A stretch of DNA of 64,000 nucleotides. Origin: a virus. The stretch covers positions 1-64,000 of IMG/VR virus record IMGVR_UViG_3300047552_000255, one strand, 5' to 3'. Under the pieces are notes generated by a model. It was not told where the DNA came from and ran no database searches. It saw only the letters and a list, made by a program, of their open reading frames with translations. The translations under genes and the position numbers were made by a program. Below are positions 48,110-55,208 of the stretch, one piece after another (position 1 is the stretch's first letter; the number at the start of each line of letters is the position of its first letter).

Positions 48110-48234
48110 AATCCACACAACTACTCTTGATTGTCGGGGCTGTGTATGCGGCTCCACACATTCACCCGAATGTATCGGTTGCGTTCGGACTCTTGTTGAT
48201 GGTACTGGCGATTGTTATAGAGGTGCTGACATGA
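48106..48234 (+). CDS. Small membrane peptide (42 aa)
   Basis: MKSTQLLLIVGAVYAAPHIH, then a second hydrophobic stretch (SVAFGLLLMVLAIVIEVLT): two spans in a hairpin. ATGA coupled to the previous gene. A 13-residue ORF (48231-48272) bridges to the next gene and is not called. Confidence 0.5.
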   Translation: MKSTQLLLIVGAVYAAPHIHPNVSVAFGLLLMVLAIVIEVLT

Positions 48235-48268
48235 TTGAAGCACACGCCGCAATTTGGGGAGAGAAGAC

Positions 48269-48568
48269 ATGAACATCATGGAACTGGCTGATACATACGC
48301 AGCGCTCTACAAAATTGAGACAGGGCATCAGACAATACGTGCCGCACTCGCTGCTGCTATTGATGCGCTGGAGAAAGAGCATGTCCAGCGACTGCTACGC
48401 ATTGAGAAGGAAGTCGATGCGCTTGTCGCAGAGAACGAGCGGCTGCGGGGGGCGTTGGCGAAAGACATCGAAGAGTGGGGAAGCTATGCGTCTGAGTATC
48501 TACACAAAAAGCACGACCTACAAGCCGCCATCGACACTACCCGTACAAAACGGGAGCCAAAGACATGA
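48269..48568 (+). CDS. Paralogue of the coiled-coil protein N-terminus (99 aa)
   Basis: From ATG 48269: MNIMELADTYAALYKIETGH matches the start of the 47360 protein (ELADxYAxxYK, then AAAI.ALEKE), and AENERLRG repeats the coiled-coil unit. Product of a duplication within the accessory train. Unknown function. Confidence 0.65.
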   Translation: MNIMELADTYAALYKIETGHQTIRAALAAAIDALEKEHVQRLLRIEKEVDALVAENERLRGALAKDIEEWGSYASEYLHKKHDLQAAIDTTRTKREPKT

Positions 48569-48771
48569 ATTGCTCAAAGAAAACCTGCAACTGCAAAGAG
48601 GAACCGAAGTCACGGTGCATCTGGTGGGACGAACCTGAACAAGAGACAGCACTGATGGACGCATGGATTGCTGGCTACTACCACGCCGGTTACACGCATG
48701 ACCGCGCTTACGCCGAAAAGCTGGCTAGGGAATACGTTGACGCTGCCCGTGCAGCACTGGAGAAGCCATGA
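48565..48771 (+). CDS. Small Cys-rich accessory protein (68 aa)
   Basis: MNCSKKTCNCKEEPKSRCIW: a Cys cluster (CxxxxCxC...C) suited to metal binding, then a helix with DAWIAGYYHAGYTHD. ATGA coupled. No family recognised. Confidence 0.6.
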   Translation: MNCSKKTCNCKEEPKSRCIWWDEPEQETALMDAWIAGYYHAGYTHDRAYAEKLAREYVDAARAALEKP

Positions 48772-49469
48772 CTGAACCTATCGCGTACTACGACTTCCAA
48801 GAGCGCGGGTTCTACTGGGCAAACAATGTTGTCCACGGCCCTGTGCCTGTGACCGTGAAGGTTGATCCCATGCCGCTATATGCAGCACCAGTGACCAAGG
48901 TGGAGCCGGTGGAGCAGACACGCAGCCAAAAGTTGACCGCCGCTGGATTTACACGCAGGAAAAAAGGGTTCGGCAAGGAAGAAGATGACGAACACCGCTG
49001 CGGTGGCTCCGGATGTGATGGAAACTGCTGTGTGCCGGTGACCAAGGTGGAGCTTGTGGCGTGGGAATTCAGATACAAAGAATCGAACAAGTACACCGCG
49101 AACTATGGTGAGTGGGGCGAGTGGGAGCGTCTTGTTCCGCGCAATCCATTGGAAACAATAGAAGGCCGCGTAGCTGAAATGCGTCGGTACATAGCTGATG
49201 GGTACAACTATGAACTTCGCGCTCTCTACACCCACCCAGCACTAACAGCCAAAGGTTCATTCGCATCGCACACAGCGGAAGGGCAAGGCACGCTACACGC
49301 AGCAAACCTAAGACAAGCCAACCGAATCGCGGAACAGGACGCTGTGCTGCGGATGGCGCTTGACGTGCTTGAGGACAACAGGGACTGTGTGGACGAACGA
49401 AGTGCGCCACAGTACATGGAAGCACGGTACGACCCAACCATCGCCGCTATCAAGGAGCAACTGAAATGA
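48768..49469 (+). CDS. Accessory protein with Cys-rich insert (233 aa)
   Basis: MTEPIAYYDFQERGFYWANN, two occurrences of APVTKVE / VPVTKVE flanking a HRCGGSGCDGNCC cluster, then a region with LRALYTHP and a C-terminal coiled coil. The repeated P-VTKVE segments suggest internal duplication around the Cys insert. Similar 'YTHP' proteins are common phage accessories of unknown role. Confidence 0.6.
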   Translation: MTEPIAYYDFQERGFYWANNVVHGPVPVTVKVDPMPLYAAPVTKVEPVEQTRSQKLTAAGFTRRKKGFGKEEDDEHRCGGSGCDGNCCVPVTKVELVAWEFRYKESNKYTANYGEWGEWERLVPRNPLETIEGRVAEMRRYIADGYNYELRALYTHPALTAKGSFASHTAEGQGTLHAANLRQANRIAEQDAVLRMALDVLEDNRDCVDERSAPQYMEARYDPTIAAIKEQLK

Positions 49470-49648
49470 AACTCAAATACTTTTTCCCGCCGCTTGTGTT
49501 CATCCTGTCGTGGGCGTTCTGCACACTGATCTACTGGGCCGGTGGTAATGACTTTGAACGTGGCGGAGCGTTGCAGGGGTACTTGGTGTACTCCATGCTG
49601 GTGTCTATCGCTATGACTGTTCCTGTGGTTGGGATGGTGCTGACATGA
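49466..49648 (+). CDS. Small membrane protein (60 aa)
   Basis: MKLKYFFPPLVFILSWAFCT and VYSMLVSIAMTVPVVGMVLT: two spans with a short polar loop. ATGA coupled on both sides. Confidence 0.55.
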   Translation: MKLKYFFPPLVFILSWAFCTLIYWAGGNDFERGGALQGYLVYSMLVSIAMTVPVVGMVLT

Positions 49649-49962
49649 AAGTCAACTGCATGATCTTCTGCAAGCTGATCAAGCTGCTGCACGAGGGCAC
49701 GCGCTCCTGCAAGGAGCTGGCCGACGAGACGGGGCTGCATGTGCTGACCGTGTACCAGTACACCAAAGAGATGCACCGCCAAGGCCTTGTCCACATCGCC
49801 CTGTGGGAAATGAACGACTACGGACGCCCGCAGATCAAGATTTATATGTGGGGGCCGGGCAAGGACGCCAAGCGGGCGACTATCTCACGCGCTGAGACAT
49901 CGCGCCGGTACAAAGAGCGCAAGAAACTGATGGCCGTCGTCAACTCAATGGTGACCGCATGA
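49645..49962 (+). CDS. Winged-helix/HTH DNA-binding protein (105 aa)
   Basis: Residues about 8-60 form an HTH/winged-helix: FCKLIKLLHEGTRSCKELAD, ETGLHVLTVYQYTKEMHRQG as turn and recognition helix, then a wing (IKIYMWGPG). Basic tail. A candidate transcription regulator of early genes or the lysogeny switch; no repressor protease domain. Confidence 0.65.
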   Translation: MKVNCMIFCKLIKLLHEGTRSCKELADETGLHVLTVYQYTKEMHRQGLVHIALWEMNDYGRPQIKIYMWGPGKDAKRATISRAETSRRYKERKKLMAVVNSMVTA

Positions 49963-50147
49963 GGTGCCCCGAGTGCAACGCGCCAGCTAACGTGTTAGAG
50001 ACACGGGACTCACCCAACGGACGAACCCGGCGTCGGTACGAATGTTTCAACTACCACAGGTTTACTACCTATGAGCAACCCGCCAAAGAAAGACAAACCA
50101 AACTTCGCCGCGTGGAGTCACACCAACCTAGCGAACTTCGCCAGTGA
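49959..50147 (+). CDS. NrdR-like zinc-ribbon protein (62 aa)
   Basis: MRCPECNAPANVLETRDSPN with GRTRRRYECFNYHRFTTYE closely follows the NrdR zinc-ribbon, except that the second metal pair reads C-x-x-x-H instead of C-x-x-C. The last 77 bases overlap the next gene in another frame. May bind nucleic acid; NrdR itself represses ribonucleotide reductase genes. Confidence 0.65.
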   Translation: MRCPECNAPANVLETRDSPNGRTRRRYECFNYHRFTTYEQPAKERQTKLRRVESHQPSELRQ

Positions 50148-50259
50148 CGCGTACGACAGACTGCAAGAGCAGGAGTTCGCGCTTGAACAGATACGCCTTG
50201 ACCTCAAGGACGCGATGAAGCTGGTGCGCCAGCAATTTAACAAGGACGACTGGAAATGA
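50071..50259 (+). CDS. Small protein before DNA polymerase (62 aa)
   Basis: MSNPPKKDKPNFAAWSHTNL followed by a long amphipathic helix. It begins inside the zinc-ribbon gene and ends ATGA with the polymerase. Weak ribosome-binding site. Could be a polymerase accessory factor; inference from position. Confidence 0.55.
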   Translation: MSNPPKKDKPNFAAWSHTNLANFASDAYDRLQEQEFALEQIRLDLKDAMKLVRQQFNKDDWK

Positions 50260-52163
50260 AAATCGCAACACTGGACTTCGAGACATTCTGGAGTCAAGAC
50301 CACAGCCTGACCAAGATGCTGCCGCTGTCTTACGTCATGCACCCCGAGACGGAAATCATCTCCTGCTCCATCAAGATGGACGACGCCGACACGGACGTTT
50401 ATTTCGGCGAGGCGCGAGTGCGGAGCGCACTGGAACAGATCGACTGGTCTGACGCTATGGCACTGGGCCACAACATGTCGGCCTTCGACGCAATGATTCT
50501 GGCGTGGCGCTTCGGCATCCGCCCCAAGATGTGGGGCTGCACACTGGCAATGGCCCGGCCCATTCACGCGATCACCGTGGGCAACTCGCTGGCTAAGCTG
50601 GTGCAGCACTACGCGCTGGGTGTGAAGGACAACGCCGCGCTGCTCAACACCAAGGGCAAGCACTTGAAGGACTTCACGACCGACGAGCTGCGCGACATGG
50701 CCCGCTACAACAAGGCCGACACCGATCAGTGCTATGCCCTGTTCAAGAAGCTGAAGCCCCACTACACCGCTGCCGAGATGTGGCAGATCGACGCGACCAT
50801 CCGCATGCTGACCGAGCCTGCGTTCAACGTGGACACCGAGCTGCTGCGAGACGCACTGGTCAAGGAGCGCAACCGCAAGACGACCGCACTACTGCAACTG
50901 GCAGAGCTGCTGGACATGGACATCGACGGCGACACCAGCAAGGTCGAAGACGAGGTGCGCGTGCAACTCCTGTCTGCTGCCAAGTTCAGCGACATATTGA
51001 CCCAGCGCAACGTGCCCATCCCGATGAAGCCCAGCCCCACCAACCCTGACAAGGAGGTGCCCGCGCTTGCGAAGACCGACCAAGAGTTCCTCGACTTGCA
51101 GGAGAGCGACGACACCGTGGTAGCTGCTGCCGCCCGAGCCCGCCTTGCTGTGAAGTCCACACTGCTGGAGACGCGCATCGAAGCGTTCCTCGAAGCCAGT
51201 GCAGCAACTCAGGGGCGACTGCCTGTGACGCTCAACTACTGCGGAGCCACGACCACCGGGCGCTGGAGCGGCTGGGCATACAACCCCCAGAACCTGCCGC
51301 GTGTTAGTGGCAAGCTGTCTGACGCACTGCGCAACTGCATGGTGGCCCCCGCCGGGCACGACGTTGTTGTGGCTGACCTTTCTGGCATCGAGTTGCGGGT
51401 CAATATGTTTCTGTGGAAAGTCCCGTATGCGATGGAGCTGTTCAAGGCGCCGCCCGACAAAGCTGACCTGTACCGCTACTTCGCAGCGCACGACCTGTAC
51501 AACATCGAGGAGTCAGAAGTCAGTAAGGTTCAGCGTCAGGTGGGCAAGGTCGCTCACCTTGGACTGGGCTTCGGTGCTGGCGGTGCTACGTTCCAGAAGG
51601 TTGCCAAGATGATGGGCGGCGTGGACATGACGCTCGACGAGGCCAAGGACGTGGTGTTCAAGTACCGCGACGCGCACGTTGAGATCGCCCGAGGCTGGCG
51701 CACCTGCCACGACTCGCTCATGGACATCTACGAAGGCAACGAGCGGGCTATCGACCCGTGGGGTCTGTGCATAACCTGTGAGCACGGCATCCGCCTACCA
51801 AGCGGGCGCATCATCCGCTACCCCAAGCTGCACATGGAGTCCGATACCAAGGGCAACAACGAGTGGTGGTACGGCGAGGGGCGTCACCGAGCACGCATTT
51901 ATGCCGGGAAGGTTACAGAAAACATGGTTCAGGCACTGGCGCGGGACGCGATGGCGGACTACACGCTTCAGTTCTTCATGGAGACTGGCTACCGCCCTGC
52001 CCTGCTGGTTCATGACGAGTGGGTCGGCGTGCTGCGGGACTCCAAGGCGCAAGACGGGCTGGACACCTTGCAGAAGATCATGCGTACCCCGCTCAAGTGG
52101 TGGCCCGAGCTGGTGACGTGGTCGGAAGGTGACATCGCGCCCAGTTATGGTGCGGCCAAGTGA
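50256..52163 (+). CDS. DNA polymerase, family A
   Basis: 635 residues. A 3'-5' exonuclease-like N-terminal domain starts TLDFETFW with GHNMSAFD; the polymerase domain has motif A VVADLSGIELR, motif B KVQRQVGKVAHLGLGFGAG (in place of RxxxKxxxFGxxYG) and motif C LLVHDEW. It replicates the phage genome with the primase-helicase. Motif A has Leu-Ser where Tyr-Ser is usual. ATGA overlap with the preceding gene. Confidence 0.9.
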   Translation: MKIATLDFETFWSQDHSLTKMLPLSYVMHPETEIISCSIKMDDADTDVYFGEARVRSALEQIDWSDAMALGHNMSAFDAMILAWRFGIRPKMWGCTLAMARPIHAITVGNSLAKLVQHYALGVKDNAALLNTKGKHLKDFTTDELRDMARYNKADTDQCYALFKKLKPHYTAAEMWQIDATIRMLTEPAFNVDTELLRDALVKERNRKTTALLQLAELLDMDIDGDTSKVEDEVRVQLLSAAKFSDILTQRNVPIPMKPSPTNPDKEVPALAKTDQEFLDLQESDDTVVAAAARARLAVKSTLLETRIEAFLEASAATQGRLPVTLNYCGATTTGRWSGWAYNPQNLPRVSGKLSDALRNCMVAPAGHDVVVADLSGIELRVNMFLWKVPYAMELFKAPPDKADLYRYFAAHDLYNIEESEVSKVQRQVGKVAHLGLGFGAGGATFQKVAKMMGGVDMTLDEAKDVVFKYRDAHVEIARGWRTCHDSLMDIYEGNERAIDPWGLCITCEHGIRLPSGRIIRYPKLHMESDTKGNNEWWYGEGRHRARIYAGKVTENMVQALARDAMADYTLQFFMETGYRPALLVHDEWVGVLRDSKAQDGLDTLQKIMRTPLKWWPELVTWSEGDIAPSYGAAK

Positions 52164-52267
52164 CCTCTGATCCGCACGCTTTGTAAAGATGTGCCCTCAT
52201 TCGTACATTCCCACTGGAAAGTGAAGGATAAAGGTGTAAAGTAATATACGAGCTAACGGAGTAGTCA

Positions 52268-52918
52268 ATGGATGAACAAACCAAAGCAGACCTGATAACA
52301 GCAGCCAACCTGCTGATCAAAGCACCTAACGCGCACAGTCTATTTCAGACCATGCTGGACACAGCACCACTGATGGCCCGGCACAAGGAGTTGCGCCTGA
52401 CCGGGGATGCTGCGGCGCTCAATCCGCTGGCGCTACTCAAGGTAGCTCAACCCGATGTGTACGACGGGGTCATCGAGCTGGTGGAGCGCAAGCGAGCCGA
52501 GGCCGGGTACGAACCACTGGAGACGGCACAGGACGACAAGTTCGACAAGTCAGCCTACATGCAACTGTTCATGGAGCAGAAGCGACTGCGCCAGCGCAGG
52601 GCGGCGGACGTCGAGAACTTACAGCGTGCTGACCGGGACAAACTGGTGGGCCGGGCCCGACTCGACTTCATGCAGCGACAGTCAGCTCTCTGGAAGACAG
52701 AGCGAGACGCGTTCCTACAACGAGCCCGAGAAGCTGCGGCACCGAGGCGACTGAAGAAGGACGACATCGCGCTGGTACTGGAGACGTTCTGGAAGAAGGT
52801 TGACGAGCGGCTCGACGCACTGGAAGACGCAGCCCGTAGTGGTAGACACAGCGGCAGCAGAGGTGCTGCATCGCTGGCGGAACTCGAAGCAGTTCTGCGC
52901 CACGATCCTTACAAATAA
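52268..52918 (+). CDS. Early protein with coiled-coil C-terminus (216 aa)
   Basis: MDEQTKADLITAANLLIKAP; an acidic helical N-terminal half, then a strongly charged coil (RLRQRRAADVENLQRADRDK) and a basic Ser-rich tail. Preceded by ACGGAG. It has no recognised domain; may be a replication accessory. The upstream gap (52164-52267) holds an A/T-rich promoter-like stretch with TAATAT and part of the operator (GCTAACGGAG). Confidence 0.6.
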   Translation: MDEQTKADLITAANLLIKAPNAHSLFQTMLDTAPLMARHKELRLTGDAAALNPLALLKVAQPDVYDGVIELVERKRAEAGYEPLETAQDDKFDKSAYMQLFMEQKRLRQRRAADVENLQRADRDKLVGRARLDFMQRQSALWKTERDAFLQRAREAAAPRRLKKDDIALVLETFWKKVDERLDALEDAARSGRHSGSRGAASLAELEAVLRHDPYK

Positions 52919-52949
52919 AAAAAAACGCCCCGCCGGTTAAGGCGAGGCG
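52912..52949 (-). terminator. Leftward-facing rho-independent terminator among rightward genes
   Basis: Stem CGCC-c-CGCC / GGCG-a-GGCG (52926-52949), loop GGTTAA. Eight to nine T residues follow only on the minus strand (A-run 52917-52925 on the plus strand). All nearby genes read rightward, so this terminator points to an antisense or small leftward transcript starting in the gap before 53070. Confidence 0.6.
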
Positions 52950-53025
52950 AATCCCAACTAACAAAGGATGACCGGGAGAAACCAAACAACCGATCACGAA
53001 TAGTCTATCACACCTCGGGTCGGTG

Positions 53026-53037
53026 CTAACACGTTAA
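53026..53037. promoter_or_regulatory. Operator-like element upstream of the RecB-like nuclease
   Basis: CTAACACGTTAA, eleven of twelve bases match the site at 16050. On the plus strand a CACAAT -10-like hexamer lies about 20 bases downstream; on the minus strand TTAACGTGTTAGCAC mirrors the scaffold promoter (TTGACGTGTTAGCAC). It may control both the nuclease gene and a leftward RNA. Confidence 0.45.
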
Positions 53038-53069
53038 CGAAATACCGTGCGATATGGCACAATAACCCC

Positions 53070-53744
53070 ATGACAAAAGGAATCCTACCGTGGTCTTACA
53101 GCAGCTTGACTGCCTTCGAGACATGCCCACGACGCTTCAAGCTAACCCGCATCACCAAAGAAGTGGTGGAGGCGCAGACTGAGGCCACACTGCATGGCAA
53201 CGAAGTGCACAAGGCACTGGAGAACCACCTCAACGGTGACAAGCACCTGCCAGACAAGTACGCGGACTATCTGCCTCTGGTGGAGCGCGTTAAAGCCACG
53301 CCCGGCAAGCGGTTAGTCGAGTACAAGTTCGCACTAACGCAGTCGTTCAAGCCCACCACGTTCTTCGCAAAGGATGCTTGGGTGCGCGGAGTGATCGACG
53401 TTGGTGTGGTGCAGCCGACGCACGCCATCGTGCTGGACTGGAAGACGGGCAAGCCCAAGGACGACCACGACCAGCTCAAGTTGTTCGCAGCTACTGCGTT
53501 CGCCACTCACCCGTTCGTTGAGACGGTGAAGACAGGCTACGTCTGGCTGGCGCACAACAAGATCGACTCGAAAGAATTTACCAAGGACGACGTCGCTGGA
53601 ATCTGGCAGGAGTTCCTGCCCAGAGTGACGAGACTGACTAAGGCAGCAGAGAAGGACAACTTCCCGCCGAAGCCATCGGGGCTGTGCACCAAGTGGTGCC
53701 CGGTGACCAAAGATCAATGTGAGTTTTCAGGAAGGATTAAGTGA
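53070..53744 (+). CDS. PD-(D/E)XK nuclease, RecB/Cas4-like
   Basis: 224 residues. WSYSSLTAFETCPRRF at the start, RGVIDVG with VLDWKTGKPKDDHDQLKLF as the D...DxK...Q core, and a C-terminal CTKWCPVTKDQC which with the first Cys may hold an iron-sulphur cluster. These nucleases process DNA ends in phage recombination/replication. No obvious ribosome-binding site; coupled to the following gene. Confidence 0.85.
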   Translation: MTKGILPWSYSSLTAFETCPRRFKLTRITKEVVEAQTEATLHGNEVHKALENHLNGDKHLPDKYADYLPLVERVKATPGKRLVEYKFALTQSFKPTTFFAKDAWVRGVIDVGVVQPTHAIVLDWKTGKPKDDHDQLKLFAATAFATHPFVETVKTGYVWLAHNKIDSKEFTKDDVAGIWQEFLPRVTRLTKAAEKDNFPPKPSGLCTKWCPVTKDQCEFSGRIK

Positions 53745-53917
53745 TGTTTCCACTAGCATCCATGACACACGAGGAGCTGATTTTGTTTTTGCAGACACGC
53801 GGCAACATGACCGATGCCGAAGCCACGCTGCTGGATCGCCTGATCATGGCGATGGATGAGGTCGAAGCCCTGTCCAAGCAGGTGCGCGATCAGTCTGACT
53901 TGTTGCTGAGCTGCTGA
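53744..53917 (+). CDS. Small helical protein (57 aa)
   Basis: ATG overlaps the nuclease stop. MFPLASMTHEELILFLQTRG, then DAEATLLDRLIMAMDEVEAL: two amphipathic helices, acidic. Reads like a small phage accessory (lambda-type). Two bases separate it from the VRR-NUC gene. Confidence 0.65.
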   Translation: MFPLASMTHEELILFLQTRGNMTDAEATLLDRLIMAMDEVEALSKQVRDQSDLLLSC

Positions 53918-53919
53918 TC

Positions 53920-54201
53920 ATGGGCATGACACCAGAAGGCAAGGTCAAGGCCGCAGTCAAGAAGTACCTCAAGGAGCGTGCAGTCTGGTACTGCATGCCG
54001 ATGGGCACGGGCTTCGGCTCGTCCGGGGTGCCTGACTTCCTGTGCTGCAAGAACGGTCTCTTTATCGCCATCGAGACCAAGGCACCGGGCAAGCGCGGCA
54101 ACACGTCGGTGTTGCAACGCCAACAGATCGACAGCATCCACTTGGCAGGCGGCATCGCAGTCGTCATTGACGACGTTGAACAACTCAGAGGAATCGTATG
54201 A
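53920..54201 (+). CDS. VRR-NUC domain nuclease
   Basis: 93 residues covering a minimal VRR-NUC: GTGFGSSGVPDFLCC (conserved PDF acid), IAIETKAPGKRGNTSVLQRQ (ExK...Q). Stand-alone VRR-NUC proteins are phage junction/structure-specific nucleases. Overlaps the DUF3310 gene by four bases. Confidence 0.85.
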   Translation: MGMTPEGKVKAAVKKYLKERAVWYCMPMGTGFGSSGVPDFLCCKNGLFIAIETKAPGKRGNTSVLQRQQIDSIHLAGGIAVVIDDVEQLRGIV

Positions 54202-54416
54202 CAGCAAGATCAAGACAGGTCGGCGGCGCTCACTACGCCAAGCACAGCATCCAGCCGTGGGATGCAATGGAGCAGTGGATGTCCAACGAAGAGTTCGCGG
54301 GCTTCCTGCGCGGCAACGCGATCAAGTACCTCGCACGCTGCAAAGACAAGGGCGGCGTCGAGGATGTGAAGAAGGCCCAGCACTACATCGAGAAGCTGCT
54401 GGAAATTTTAGGCTAA
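54198..54416 (+). CDS. DUF3310 protein
   Basis: 72 residues: RQVGGAHYAKHSIQPWDAME, then GFLRGNAIKYLARCKDKGGV and DVKKAQHYIEKLL is a complete DUF3310. Common in phage replication regions, role unclear. Its stop begins the TAACTACTAGGAG ribosome site of the next gene. Confidence 0.85.
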   Translation: MTARSRQVGGAHYAKHSIQPWDAMEQWMSNEEFAGFLRGNAIKYLARCKDKGGVEDVKKAQHYIEKLLEILG

Positions 54417-54431
54417 CTACTAGGAGCTGCC

Positions 54432-54725
54432 ATGCCATCGTCACCGGGTTACAAACGAGACTACAAACAGGAATGGTCTTCCGCCAAGAAGCGCGGCGAG
54501 GACACTGACAACGCGATGCGCCACCGCGCTCGCTACAAGCTGGAGAAGGAAGGCAAGGTCAAGCCCAACGACGGCAAAGACGTAGGCCACCTGACCGCTG
54601 TGAAGCGCGGAGGAACCAACTCCGACAGCAACTTGCAGGTTCAGAGTGCTGCTGCCAACCGCAGCTTCGCTCGCAACAAGGACGGCTCCATGAAGTCTGA
54701 GACGTCCAAGAAGGAACGCAAATGA
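54432..54725 (+). CDS. Degenerate HNH-type endonuclease-like protein
   Basis: 97 residues, basic. DVGHLTAVKRGGTNSDSNLQVQSAAANRSF follows the HNH template (D-x-x-H...GG...NL....N) but lacks the Cys pairs, and the canonical first motif DVDH reads DVGH. Could still be active or be a DNA-binding remnant. (Motif at residues about 50-80.). Confidence 0.65.
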   Translation: MPSSPGYKRDYKQEWSSAKKRGEDTDNAMRHRARYKLEKEGKVKPNDGKDVGHLTAVKRGGTNSDSNLQVQSAAANRSFARNKDGSMKSETSKKERK

Positions 54726-54979
54726 CCAAGACCGAGATCGCGCTGCTGGCGGTGTACCGCATGCCCGCCGTGCGGCTTGATGACATCTGCGAGAAGTACC
54801 TGAACATGACACCGAGGCACGCCAACGAGCGTGCGGCCATGAACATGCTGGGCATCCCGACGTTCCGCATTGGGGTGTCGCGCAAGGCCCCGCGCATGGT
54901 GCACATCGAGGACTTGGCGCGGTTCATCGACGCCAGTGCAGCCACTGCAAAGCAGGACTGGGAAACTTCGCAGGTGTGA
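54722..54979 (+). CDS. PrtN-like regulator, possible excisionase
   Basis: 85 residues: TEIALLAVYRMPAVRLDDIC, EKYLNM, GIPTFRIGVSRKAPRMVHIE and DLARFIDA follow the pyocin activator PrtN family. Located just before the integrase, the usual place for an excisionase; both groups use a winged-helix fold. It may direct integration/excision or activate genes. Confidence 0.7.
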   Translation: MTKTEIALLAVYRMPAVRLDDICEKYLNMTPRHANERAAMNMLGIPTFRIGVSRKAPRMVHIEDLARFIDASAATAKQDWETSQV

Positions 54980-55049
54980 CACCAGTGCGCCAACACGGCG
55001 CTAGCCCGCATTAAACTTAACAATCCGTCCAATCCATCATCGGGGCAAC

Positions 55050-55066
55050 ACTTACACGATGTAAGT
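55050..55066. promoter_or_regulatory. Perfect inverted repeat upstream of integrase
   Basis: ACTTACA-CGA-TGTAAGT (7-bp arms, 3-base centre), flanked more loosely by ATCCAT (about 55032) and ATGGAT (about 55071). In the 229-bp gap before the integrase. A candidate attP core or regulator site; gap also holds TATATT/TATACT -10-like sequences at 55133-55150. Confidence 0.4.
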
Positions 55067-55150
55067 CTGAAATGGATGTTTCACGAGGTGTTCCACGGTC
55101 AGTTGGCTTACACATTGTTAGTTTTAATCCGGTATATTGCGCTATACTTT

Positions 55151-55198
55151 GTGACGGTAATTGTGACGATCCCAACTTGTCACACCGCTTGTCACACA
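55151..55198. repeat. Four GTGAC/GTCAC repeats before the integrase
   Basis: TTGTGAC at 55151 and 55163 and TTGTCACA at 55179 and 55191, i.e. two direct pairs inverted to each other, spaced 12 bases. They lie between a -10-like TATACT and the integrase ribosome site. Suggests a cooperative binding array for an excisionase, integrase arm sites, or a repressor. Confidence 0.5.
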
Positions 55199-55208
55199 GG
55201 AGAACCAC

